Shown here in pieces: positions 35,411-43,815 of a DNA stretch of 61,189 nucleotides. The notes under the pieces are model-generated. The model was not told where the DNA came from. It ran no database searches and saw nothing but the letters and a program-made list of their open reading frames with translations. A program made the position numbers and the translations under genes. The number at the start of each line of letters is the position of its first letter. Position 1 is the stretch's first letter. Source of the DNA: JANRKN01 sp033763435 (GTDB lineage: Bacteria > Planctomycetota > Phycisphaerae > Phycisphaerales > UBA1924); contig JANRKN010000067.1 in NCBI GenBank assembly GCA_033763435.1, forward strand, positions 1 through 61,189. The letters run 5' to 3'.

Positions 35411-37414
35411 ATGATGAATCACCGTCTTTTCGCGCTCCTGATCCTTGCCGGCGGCACGCTCGGCGCCCCGCTTGCGCACGCAGGCTCGCCCGAGGTTGCG
35501 GGCCGGATCGCCGCGAGCCTGAATCTCAAGCCGGGCGACGCCGACGCGCTCCTCGCCCTGGACGTCATGCCCCCGCAGTACGCCCCGATGCCGGGCCATA
35601 TGGAGTTCTCCGGCGCGCTGATCGTTCGGCCCGTGCAACCGGCGGACGGGGCGCTCGCGCGAGGCGCCGCGGACCTTGCCGCCCAGCGCCTTGAGGCCAT
35701 CGACCGTCTCGCGCCCATCACGCTCCGTGTGCAGCCCGAGACTGACCACTACATCGTCCGAGTCCCCGAGGGCGTGAGCGAGAACGAGCTCTCGGCCTTC
35801 CTGATGGCGACCGGTCAGTACGAGTACGCCGAGCCGGACTGGATCGTCTTCCCCGCCCGTGTTCCCAACGACACGAACTACGGCAGCCAGTACGCGCACC
35901 AGCGCATGAACACCGAGCCCGCCTGGGACCTGACCACGGGCTCGACCAGCGTGACCATCGCGATCACCGACACGGGCATCCGCCTCGATCACGTCGACCT
36001 GGTCTCGAACCTGGTCTCGGGCGCGAACAGCGCCTCGGGCACGGCCGTTGCGCAGAGCTCGGGCGGTGCGGTGAATGATCTCAACGGCCACGGCACGCAC
36101 TGCGCGGGCATCGCTGGCGCCTCGGGCAACAACGCGCTGCTCGTCGCGGGCGTCAACTGGAACTCGCGGCTGATGCCCGTGCGGGTCAGCGATCTTTCGA
36201 GCGGCAACTCGTCGCTCTCGGCCCTTCAGGCCGGCGCTCTGTGGGCCGCGCAGAACGGCGCGCGGATCGTCAGCACCTCGTACTCGGGCGTGAACACCAG
36301 CTCGAACAACACGACCGGCGGCACGATGATCAACACCTGGAACAGCCTCTGGTTCTGGGCCGCGGGCAACGCGGGCAGTGATCTGGGCGCCGACAACTAT
36401 CCCAACCTCATCGTGGTCGGCTCAACGAACTCCTCGGACGCGAAGGTCAGCAGCTCGAACTTCGGCGCCGCGCTGGACGTCATGGCCCCGGGCGATGCGA
36501 TCCTGAGCACCTGGCTCTCCAGCTCGACCGCGACGGCGACCCTCGGCGGTACGTCGATGGCCTGCCCGGCCGCGGCGGGCGTCGCGGGTCTGATCCTCTC
36601 GGTCAATCCCTCGTTCACCGCGACCCAGGTGCGGACGATCCTGTTCAATAACGTCGACGATCTGGGCACCGCCGGCGAGGACAACACCTTCGGCCGCGGG
36701 CGCGTCAACGCGGGCCGCGCGGTTGCCGATGCGTATCGCATCGCCTTCCCGCGCACGCTGCCCTTCAGCGACGACTTCGAGTCGACGACCTTCGACGTGA
36801 CGCGCTGGGTCTACCGCGACACGGGCGTCGCGGCCAACACGGGCGCGGTTGCCGAACCCTCGGGCGTCCGCTCGGCGGCGATCAACATCGCGCGCCGGCT
36901 CGAGTCCAATGCGATCAACCTCGCCGGCAACTCGCAGCCCATCGAGCTGCGCTTTGCGACGCAGGCCCGCGGGCCGGCCTCGACCGAGAGCCTGATCGTC
37001 GAGTATCTCAACTCCTCGAGCGTCTGGACCACGCTCGCGACGATCACCACGCCGGGCGGAAACCAGAGCGTCTTCACGCAGCAGCTCGTGAGCGTTCCGA
37101 ACATCGCGGCGGCGCGGCATGCCAAGTTCGCCGTGCGTTTCCGCGCCACGGGCAACGCGAGCAGCGATCTCTGGTACGTCGATGATGTCTCGATCGCCGT
37201 GCCGTGCGCGTCGGACTACGACGGCTCGGGCTTTGCTGACTCGGACGACTTCGTGCTCTTCGTCGACCACTTCGAGCGCGGCTGCGTGGGCGCGGGCACG
37301 GGCGCCAGCGGAGCCGACGCGGGCTGCACCAAGTCGGCCGACTTCGACGGCTCGGGCTTCGTGGACTCCGACGACTTCATCGCGTTCGCGCAGGCCTTCA
37401 ACGCCGGCTGCTGA
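35411..37414 (+). CDS. Secreted subtilisin-like S8 protease with GC-type dockerin cassette
   Basis: 667 residues; ATG 35411 or 35414, with GGAGAGAG directly upstream. Signal peptide (LLILAGGTLGAPLAHA), pro-domain to about residue 160, then a canonical catalytic triad: D187 (ITDTGIRLDH), H227 (GHGTHCAG), S382 (GTSMACPAA). Residues 460-600 form a beta-sandwich/lectin-like domain (LPFSDDFESTTFDVTRWVYR; YVDDVSIAVPC). Two EF-hand motifs close the protein (SDYDGSGFADSDDFVLFV; ADFDGSGFVDSDDFIAFA). Followed by a strong terminator. It may need Ca2+ for folding or attachment. Confidence 0.93.
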   Translation: MMNHRLFALLILAGGTLGAPLAHAGSPEVAGRIAASLNLKPGDADALLALDVMPPQYAPMPGHMEFSGALIVRPVQPADGALARGAADLAAQRLEAIDRLAPITLRVQPETDHYIVRVPEGVSENELSAFLMATGQYEYAEPDWIVFPARVPNDTNYGSQYAHQRMNTEPAWDLTTGSTSVTIAITDTGIRLDHVDLVSNLVSGANSASGTAVAQSSGGAVNDLNGHGTHCAGIAGASGNNALLVAGVNWNSRLMPVRVSDLSSGNSSLSALQAGALWAAQNGARIVSTSYSGVNTSSNNTTGGTMINTWNSLWFWAAGNAGSDLGADNYPNLIVVGSTNSSDAKVSSSNFGAALDVMAPGDAILSTWLSSSTATATLGGTSMACPAAAGVAGLILSVNPSFTATQVRTILFNNVDDLGTAGEDNTFGRGRVNAGRAVADAYRIAFPRTLPFSDDFESTTFDVTRWVYRDTGVAANTGAVAEPSGVRSAAINIARRLESNAINLAGNSQPIELRFATQARGPASTESLIVEYLNSSSVWTTLATITTPGGNQSVFTQQLVSVPNIAAARHAKFAVRFRATGNASSDLWYVDDVSIAVPCASDYDGSGFADSDDFVLFVDHFERGCVGAGTGASGADAGCTKSADFDGSGFVDSDDFIAFAQAFNAGC

Positions 37415-37446
37415 CGCAGCCCGATCCATCGCGCAATTCTGACCAG

Positions 37447-37476
37447 CACCCCGGCCCGCGCCGGGGTGTTGTTCTT
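37447..37476 (+). terminator. Intrinsic terminator after the subtilase pair
   Basis: A perfect 9-bp stem CACCCCGGC / GCCGGGGTG with loop CCGC, then TTGTTCTTT. Confidence 0.9.
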
Positions 37477-37639
37477 TGCGCGGCTCGTTGTCGGCGGCCC
37501 GGCTGATCTGAACGCGACACAAACACAAGCTTCACGCGCGGAGGATTCAAACCAAATCTGAACACTCGCTGAGCCGTGGTTTCATCGTCTCATGACTCAA
37601 GACTGACCACCCGCGCACGCCTTGCGGTTAGCGTTTGGG

Positions 37640-37674
37640 GCACGGTGCATCGCGGGCGCAACGCCCCTCCGTGC
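37640..37674 (+). other. Structured leader of the prepilin gene
   Basis: Outer stem GCACGG / CCGTGC encloses an inner stem GGGCG / CGCCC with loop CAA. The GGTGCAT heptamer found in two other exoprotein leaders lies on its 5' side. It ends about 34 nt before the start codon. Confidence 0.4.
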
Positions 37675-37708
37675 GAGAGGACGAGAGAAGTTTCGCGAGG
37701 AGTCCGTC

Positions 37709-38764
37709 ATGACGACGTCGAGTGGTCGGGGAGTGAGAGTCAAGGCCTTCACGCTCATCGAGCTGCTGGTGGTGATTGCCATCATCGCGCTTCTGATCGG
37801 CATCCTTTTGCCCTCGCTGGGCGCGGCGCGCGAGTCGGCCCGCGCAACGCTCTGCGGCGCCAACGCCCGCTCGATCATGCAGGCGATGGCGACGTACAAC
37901 ACCACCTTCCGCGACTACTTCCCGCTCTCCTACGCCTACGCCCGCGCCGACCGCCCCGACACCTGGATCGCTGCGGAGCAGACGCGCTCGATCCCGCCGG
38001 GCTTCCACTACCTGCACTGGAGCTTCTTCCTCTTTGACAACGGGCAGGTCCCCGAGAACGCCTTCACCTGTCCCAGCGCGTACAACAAGGGCGCGCCCCG
38101 CACCAACCCGGGCGGCGATGTCCGCGACTGGGAACCCAACCAGATCGGTTCGGGCCAGCAGCGCCAGGGCACGGTCAACCCCTTCGACCGCCAGGCCAAG
38201 CGCGTCGCCTTCGCCGCCAACGGCGCGATCATCCCCCGCAACAAGATCAACGAGGGCGAGGGCCTCCGCCGGAACGTCTTCGTCCGCTCCTCGGACCCGA
38301 CCAACCCCTCGTCCACCGCGGCCATCACCGAGATGACCGACCGCAACAACTGGCTCTCGCTCTCGGATGTCAACGACGGCGGCGAGGCGCTCGTCAAGAG
38401 CCATCGCCCCATCACGCCCTTCAAGGGCTCCGACAGCGACATCTTCAACACGCCGCCGGTCCGCTCGGCCGACCGCCCCGCCTGGTTCTATCCCGACAAC
38501 GGCGAGATCCTCCCCAGCGACCAGCTCCCCGGCAACGACCTCTTCGGCTCGCCCACCGAGCTCAACGCCGTCGGCCGGCGTCACTCGGGCAAGGGCGACA
38601 AGGCCTTCGGCGGCACGTCCAACTACGCGTTCGTCGACGGCCATGTCGAGCGTCTGGACATCAAGGCCTCGTCCAACGGCCGTAAGTGGGGCGATCGCTT
38701 CTACTCCATCTCCCTTGACCAGTTCGTCTGGAAGGCCTTCCCGGGCCAGGGCCCGATCGACTGA
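37709..38764 (+). CDS. Prepilin-type pseudopilin with H-X9-DG-type tail
   Basis: 351 residues from ATG 37709 (AGGAG 6 nt upstream). A short basic leader (TTSSGRGVRVK) ends in Ala before FTLIELLVVIAIIALLIGIL, so the processing site is A-F rather than the usual G-F, with Glu at +5. The rest of the long helix (LGAARESARATLCGANARSI) and a globular domain follow. The C-terminus NYAFVDGHVERLDIKASSN matches the 'H-X9-DG' signature of planctomycete pseudopilins. Its role is likely assembly into a secretion pseudopilus or a surface filament; it sits in the middle of an exoprotein island. Confidence 0.87.
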   Translation: MTTSSGRGVRVKAFTLIELLVVIAIIALLIGILLPSLGAARESARATLCGANARSIMQAMATYNTTFRDYFPLSYAYARADRPDTWIAAEQTRSIPPGFHYLHWSFFLFDNGQVPENAFTCPSAYNKGAPRTNPGGDVRDWEPNQIGSGQQRQGTVNPFDRQAKRVAFAANGAIIPRNKINEGEGLRRNVFVRSSDPTNPSSTAAITEMTDRNNWLSLSDVNDGGEALVKSHRPITPFKGSDSDIFNTPPVRSADRPAWFYPDNGEILPSDQLPGNDLFGSPTELNAVGRRHSGKGDKAFGGTSNYAFVDGHVERLDIKASSNGRKWGDRFYSISLDQFVWKAFPGQGPID

Positions 38765-38916
38765 GTTCACACCGCGCGGGCTCGCCGAAAGGCAGGCCCG
38801 TGTCTTTGCCCGAGGCCCCCGCGGACGCGGGACGAGGCCGAGGGACCCGAGCACCGCTCGGGAGGGATCGAGAGAGAAACGCAGGACGCAATCGGTGTCG
38901 TGGAGAGATCGCGGCG

Positions 38917-38939
38917 GCGCGAAGGTTGTCCCTTCGTGC
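38917..38939 (+). other. Leader hairpin before the large PstS-like gene
   Basis: GCGCGAAGG / CCTTCGTGC with loop TTGTC (one G-U pair), about 53 nt before the start codon; may stabilise an abundant mRNA. Confidence 0.4.
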
Positions 38940-38992
38940 CCGGGGCGTGGATTTGTGCTTGTCCGCTCGTGCTCGAACTGAGGAGATTCACG

Positions 38993-41860
38993 ATGATGTC
39001 TGATCGCAAGGTTCTCGCGCTGATGACGGTCTGTGGCCTCGCCGCTGGCGTCGCCCAGGCCCAACAGGTCCCCGATACCGGCAACCGCGTCATTAACCTG
39101 ACCGGCGCCACGCTGCTCCAGCCCTTCTCGCGCTCGGCCGCGTCGACCAACGACTTCATCGACGCCAACGGCGACGGTGTCGCCGGTATCTTCAACTCCT
39201 TCCCCGTCCAGCAGCTCGCGACGGGCACCGGCGCTAGCTGGCCCCCGAACCTCTCCACGCCCTCCTCGTTCTGGTACCTCAACTACCGCTCGGTCGGCTC
39301 GGTGAACGGTCTGCAGGAAGTCATCAACTTCGGCACCACTTTCGTCACCACCGACGGCAGCGCCGCCGGCCAGATCCGCGCCAACCAGGCCACCGCGTCG
39401 TTCTGGAACCGCACCCAGTACGTCACCAGCCAGAACCTCACTTCGGGCGGCATCGGCAACATCAACAACCCCGGCGGCGCTCCCGGCCGTTCGACCACGG
39501 ACGCCAACCGCACGGTGACCTACGCCGCGAGCGGCGCGGCGGCCGGTGGCATGCAGCCCGACGTCGCCATTGTCGACGTCCCCGCCTCGTGGGCCGTCTT
39601 CCGCACGGGCTCCGTCGACCTCCTCAGCCCCTTCCGCAAGCCCCTGCAGCCCTCCTACGGCAACAACCCGCGCCTGGCCCTCAACCCCGACGGCTCCAGC
39701 ACCACCCAGTCCAACAAGCTCGCCGACCTGGGCCTGACCGCCAACCTCTTCGACCCCGCCAACCCCGGTTCGGCCAACGCGAACACCCTGTTCGACACGT
39801 TCATCGTCTGGGCCCCGGTCGCCGCGGTCGCCAACTTCGGCACCGATGTCCGCGAGATCACGCAGACCGACCTGAAGCACCTGTCGGCCACCGGCCGCAC
39901 GCGCGACGGGTACAACTTCGTCTTCACCACCCGTGACTCGGGCTCGGGCACCCGCAACGCGTTCCAGAACGCCATCGGCGTTGAGCCCTCGTTCGGCGCC
40001 GCCGAGAACATCGGCGCCCGCAACGCCATCGGCGTCAACACCCAGATCGGCAAGGACTTCTTCCCCACCAACAAGAACGGCAACGCCGATCAGATCGAAA
40101 CCACCAAGAACCACCGCCTCGCCCTCGGCTACGCGGGCGCTGAGCAGGCCGTCAACGCGGCTTCGCCCCAGGTCCCCGGCTATCTGACCAACGGCCTCCT
40201 CGAACTCGTCTCGGTCAAGTTCGATGTCGCGGGCGGCCCCTCGGCCCAGTTCGTCCGCATCAACGAGAACACCGTCGTCGACAACAACCCCCTCAACGGC
40301 TGGATCGTCGGCGGTCCCTCCGTGCTCACGACCTACGGCGATCCGCAGGCCTCGACCAGCCGCTTCGGCGGGTCGAACAACGGCCGCCCCAAGATGCGCA
40401 ACGAGTGGGCCGCTGAGTACATCAACAACATCAGCGCCTCGCTCGCCTTCTTCAACGCCAACCCCGCGCTGACCGAGAACGACCAGATGCCCGGCGACTA
40501 CCTGGGCCGCAACCTCGTCCCGATCGCCGCGCTCGACTTCGTCCCCTCGCTCACCAACCCCCAGCAGCTCGTCGCCAACCCCAACCTCTCCCAGTCTCTC
40601 CAGGACTTCATCAAGACCAACTCCACCGTCTTCCGCAACAGCGTGTTCGACGCCTGGGGCAATGGCACGCTGAACTCCACGACCCGCTCGCGCGCCGGCA
40701 TCGTCCCGATCCGTCAGCAGAACCAGACCTACACCGACGGCGTCACGGGCACGCAGAACTGGTACCTCAGCCAGGGCGGCGCTCAGCTCACCTACAACAC
40801 CAACCTCCCCCTCCGCAACATGATCGCCGGTGACTTCAACGGCGACGGCCTCCGCAACACCAACGACCTCCCCGACATGATGCGCGCCCTCCGTCAGCGC
40901 GAGGGTGGCCCGGCCTGGACCGCCCCGAACGCCTCGGGCAAGCTTCTGGCCGAAGGCCTCACCGTCGTTCCCAACGTCACCTCCATCCCCGGCACCGACG
41001 CCTCGATCGAGATCCTCGGTGACTTCAACGGTGACGGCAACTACAACCGCGCCGACTTCCGCTACTACGCCGACGGCCTCGTCATCGACAGCGGCAACGG
41101 CAACACCTCGCGCCTCGCCGGCTTCACCGAGGTCGACAACGCCTCGCAGGCCATCCTCGGCAACCTGAACTTCTTCGGCACCACGCTCGCCACCGGCAAG
41201 GCCTACGCCGCGGGCGACTCGCGCGGCGACGTCTCAAACCCCAACATCACCAACGGCACGCGTCAGGCCACCCGCGGCCACAACCCGATCGGCGCCGACG
41301 GCGTCATCAACAACCACGACATCGACTACGTCTACCGCCAGTTCAAGAATGTTCAGGGCATCCTCGGCGTCGTCGCCAACTGGCGCAACCTCGAAGAGGC
41401 CGTCTTCTTCGACCTCTCCGCCGATATGGACGGCAACCTCGCCGTCAACCAGGGCGACGTCTGCGCCCTGGTCCGCGGCATCCTCGGCACCGAGTTCGGT
41501 GATGCCAACCTCGACGGCAGCGTCGACGCCCTCGACCTCGCCATCGTCACGGCCAACCAGGGCCTCAACGGCGGCTGGGCTCAGGGTGACTTCAACGGCG
41601 ACGGCCTCGTCGATCAGCTCGACCTGGACATCCTCGCCAACCCGAGCATCGTGACCTGCTGCCCCGCCGACTACGACGGCACCGGCTTCGTCGACTCCGA
41701 TGACTTCACCGCCTTTGTCGCCGACTTCGAGCTCGGTTGCGACGGCGCTGGCTCGCCCGACCCCGCCTGCACCCGCAGCGCGGACTTCGACGGCACCGGC
41801 TTCGTTGACTCCGATGACTTCGCCGCCTTCGTCGAAGCGTTCGAGGTCGGTTGCAACTAA
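38993..41860 (+). CDS. Large secreted PstS-like protein with many EF-hand/dockerin repeats
   Basis: 955 residues from ATG 38993 (GAGGAG 7 nt upstream). Signal peptide (ALMTVCGLAAGVAQA). Residues about 30-500 resemble a periplasmic phosphate-binding (PstS-type) fold: INLTGATLLQPFSRSA, DVAIVDVPASW and the anion loop TTRDSGSGTRNAF. Then EF-hand/dockerin repeats: DFNGDGLRNTNDL near 614, DFNGDGNYNRADF near 678, DMDGNLAVNQGDV near 810, DANLDGSVDALDL near 836, DFNGDGLVDQLDL near 865, and the paired GC-type cassette (DYDGTGFVDSDDF, DFDGTGFVDSDDF) at 890-955. Codons are extremely biased to C-ending, as in very highly expressed genes. The bound ligand is not certain. Confidence 0.82.
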   Translation: MMSDRKVLALMTVCGLAAGVAQAQQVPDTGNRVINLTGATLLQPFSRSAASTNDFIDANGDGVAGIFNSFPVQQLATGTGASWPPNLSTPSSFWYLNYRSVGSVNGLQEVINFGTTFVTTDGSAAGQIRANQATASFWNRTQYVTSQNLTSGGIGNINNPGGAPGRSTTDANRTVTYAASGAAAGGMQPDVAIVDVPASWAVFRTGSVDLLSPFRKPLQPSYGNNPRLALNPDGSSTTQSNKLADLGLTANLFDPANPGSANANTLFDTFIVWAPVAAVANFGTDVREITQTDLKHLSATGRTRDGYNFVFTTRDSGSGTRNAFQNAIGVEPSFGAAENIGARNAIGVNTQIGKDFFPTNKNGNADQIETTKNHRLALGYAGAEQAVNAASPQVPGYLTNGLLELVSVKFDVAGGPSAQFVRINENTVVDNNPLNGWIVGGPSVLTTYGDPQASTSRFGGSNNGRPKMRNEWAAEYINNISASLAFFNANPALTENDQMPGDYLGRNLVPIAALDFVPSLTNPQQLVANPNLSQSLQDFIKTNSTVFRNSVFDAWGNGTLNSTTRSRAGIVPIRQQNQTYTDGVTGTQNWYLSQGGAQLTYNTNLPLRNMIAGDFNGDGLRNTNDLPDMMRALRQREGGPAWTAPNASGKLLAEGLTVVPNVTSIPGTDASIEILGDFNGDGNYNRADFRYYADGLVIDSGNGNTSRLAGFTEVDNASQAILGNLNFFGTTLATGKAYAAGDSRGDVSNPNITNGTRQATRGHNPIGADGVINNHDIDYVYRQFKNVQGILGVVANWRNLEEAVFFDLSADMDGNLAVNQGDVCALVRGILGTEFGDANLDGSVDALDLAIVTANQGLNGGWAQGDFNGDGLVDQLDLDILANPSIVTCCPADYDGTGFVDSDDFTAFVADFELGCDGAGSPDPACTRSADFDGTGFVDSDDFAAFVEAFEVGCN

Positions 41861-42258
41861 GCCCACGTCCGTGACATCCTGAATTCGTGATGCAGGCCCC
41901 CGGGTGCGTTCCCCCGGGGGCCTCTCTTTTCACCACTCGAGGCCCAATCCGATTCGGATTGTGTGCGGTTCCTGCTGCACCCGGGCAACGGTGTGATACT
42001 GCCCGGGGCTGGCTTGAGCTTTTCGACTTTGGTGCGACGTCCGAGAGGCAAAAACTGCACGAGTTTCATCCCGTCCTGACGGGGACAGCCCCGGGGTGCA
42101 TCTAAACTCTACCTGCGGGTCGGACTTGGTGTCCGCACCGCGAAAGCTGCGCTCGCAAGGGCGCGGGGTGAGTCGCCGCCGCATGGGCGCGCGACGAGGC
42201 GGGCGATTCGGGGCACGCAGGCCATGGCCGCGGCGCCCCGGCGCGAGAGAAAGGTGAT
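41861..42258 (+). other. Intergenic: terminator, then leader of the HAF-repeat gene
   Basis: After the terminator (41894-41931) the stretch contains CCCGGGGTGCATCTAAACT near 42090-42110, with GGTGCAT and a possible -10 TAAACT, and an imperfect inverted repeat GCGGGTCGGAC / GTCCGCACCGC at 42116-42142. No open frame looks coding. Confidence 0.4.
41894..41931 (+). terminator. Intrinsic terminator of the large PstS-like gene
   Basis: Stem GGCCCCCGGG / CCCGGGGGCC (41895-41904, 41913-41922) extended by one A-T pair, then TCTCTTTTC. Confidence 0.9.
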
Positions 42259-43563
42259 ATGTCGATGAAGTTGCGTGATGGGCGGGCGCGGTTGGCCGCG
42301 CGGTTGTGCTTCTTGGCGGGTCTGGCGGGCGCGACGAGCATGGTCAGCGCCGTGAATCCTTCGTTCACGGGCATCGGCGACCTCGCCGGCGGCACGTTCT
42401 ACTCCGAGGCCCGCGGCGTTTCGCCCGATGGCACCAAGGTCGTCGGCTACTCGATCGTCGGCGCCGGTCAGTCTGAGGCGATCCTCTTCCAGAACGGCAT
42501 TCTTCAGAGCCTGGGCGACCTCCCCGGCGGTGCGCTCGCTGGCAATGCCGCAGCCGTCACCGACTCGGGCGTCGTCGTCGGTGAGGGCGGCGGCGTTAAC
42601 GGCAACGAAGCCTTCCGCTACGAGAACGGCGTCTTCACCGCCCTCGGCGGCACCAGCCCCACGGGCTTCTTCGGCTCCGGTGCCTACGCCGTCAGCGCCA
42701 ACGGTGAAGTCATCGTCGGCTCCGGCGACCGCGACCCGGTCTTCGGCACCTACTCGGCCCTCTGGACCAACTCGGGCCTTCAGCAGATTCCCGACCTCCA
42801 GCAGGACACCGTCGTCTCACTGGGCCTGGGCCTCTCTGCCGACGGACAGGTCGCGACCGGCTCGACCGACATCGCCGACACCTTCACCGCCTACATCTGG
42901 AATCCGATCAACGGCACGTTCAACCTCGACGTCTTCCCGGGCAGCTCCGGCACGTTCTCGCAGGGCAACGCCGTCTCGGGCGACGGGCGCATCGTCGTCG
43001 GTTACGCCGCCAACTCGGGCAACTTCACCATCGCCGCGCGCTGGGACGTGCTGAGCGTCGCCAAGCCCCTGGGCATCCTGCCCGGCGGGCGCCAGTTCTC
43101 CGAAGCGCTCGCGACGAATCACAACGGGCTCGTGGTCGTCGGCCGCGCGGGCATTTTCCCGACCGGCACGCGCGCTTTCATCTGGGACCGGACCCGCGGC
43201 CTGCGCGACCTCCAGAATGTCCTCACTGAGCTGGGCGTCGACACCACCGGCTGGGTGCTCCGCAGCGCGACCGGCATCTCCGCGGATGGCTCGGTGATCT
43301 GCGGCATCGGCATCAACCCCTCCGGCAACACCGAGGGCTGGGTCGCCGTCATCCCGCCCTACTGCTCGGCCGACTTCGACGGCACCGGATTCATCGACTC
43401 CGACGACTTCGTCGCGTTTGTCGCGGCCTTCACGCTCGGGTGCACCGACGTCGGGCAGCCCGACCCGAGCTGCACCGTCAGCGCCGACTTTGACGACACC
43501 GGCTTTGTTGACTCGGACGACTTCGTGTCCTTTGTCAGCGCCTTCGAGGCCGGCTGCGAGTAA
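42259..43563 (+). CDS. Secreted HAF-repeat protein with GC-type dockerin cassette
   Basis: 434 residues; ATG 42259 or 42265, with AAGGTG just upstream. Signal peptide (LCFLAGLAGATSMVSA). Repeats of the HAF type fill residues 40-360: GVSPDGTKVVGYSIVG, AVTDSGVVVGEGGGV, AVSANGEVIVGSGDR, GLSADGQVATGSTD, AVSGDGRIVVGYAAN, ATNHNGLVVVGRAG, ISADGSVICGIG. The C-terminus has the paired EF-hand cassette (ADFDGTGFIDSDDFVAFV and ADFDDTGFVDSDDFVSFV). It is the same architecture as 24993-26270. Probably an abundant structural or adhesive exoprotein; no enzyme motif. Confidence 0.88.
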   Translation: MSMKLRDGRARLAARLCFLAGLAGATSMVSAVNPSFTGIGDLAGGTFYSEARGVSPDGTKVVGYSIVGAGQSEAILFQNGILQSLGDLPGGALAGNAAAVTDSGVVVGEGGGVNGNEAFRYENGVFTALGGTSPTGFFGSGAYAVSANGEVIVGSGDRDPVFGTYSALWTNSGLQQIPDLQQDTVVSLGLGLSADGQVATGSTDIADTFTAYIWNPINGTFNLDVFPGSSGTFSQGNAVSGDGRIVVGYAANSGNFTIAARWDVLSVAKPLGILPGGRQFSEALATNHNGLVVVGRAGIFPTGTRAFIWDRTRGLRDLQNVLTELGVDTTGWVLRSATGISADGSVICGIGINPSGNTEGWVAVIPPYCSADFDGTGFIDSDDFVAFVAAFTLGCTDVGQPDPSCTVSADFDDTGFVDSDDFVSFVSAFEAGCE

Positions 43564-43595
43564 TCGCTCGCTCAGACAGGCCTTCTGAACCTCGG

Positions 43596-43627
43596 CACGC
43601 CCCGTAGAAATGCGGGGCGTGTTCTTT
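43596..43627 (+). terminator. Intrinsic terminator after the HAF-repeat gene
   Basis: A perfect 9-bp stem CACGCCCCG / CGGGGCGTG with loop TAGAAATG, then TTCTTTCC. Confidence 0.88.
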
Positions 43628-43815
43628 CCAGGGGGCTGTCCCTCTTCGGCCGGTGTGAGCCGATGCGGGCTGTGCCGTGTTTGCCGCCCAAGTCCGGCCC
43701 GTCCGCAAAGTTTGTGCTCGTTCGGGTCTGTTCGGTGTTCGCCGCATCGAATCCGGGGTACTTTGGCGTGCGTACTGCCGGGTTGTGCCCGCCAGCGCTT
43801 GGGGGAGGGCGCCGG

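Noticed and set aside
37628..40114. An 828-codon minus-strand open frame opposite the prepilin and PstS-like genes
   Set aside because: Composition follows the C-ending codons of the plus-strand genes, and it spans the intergenic region without start signals.
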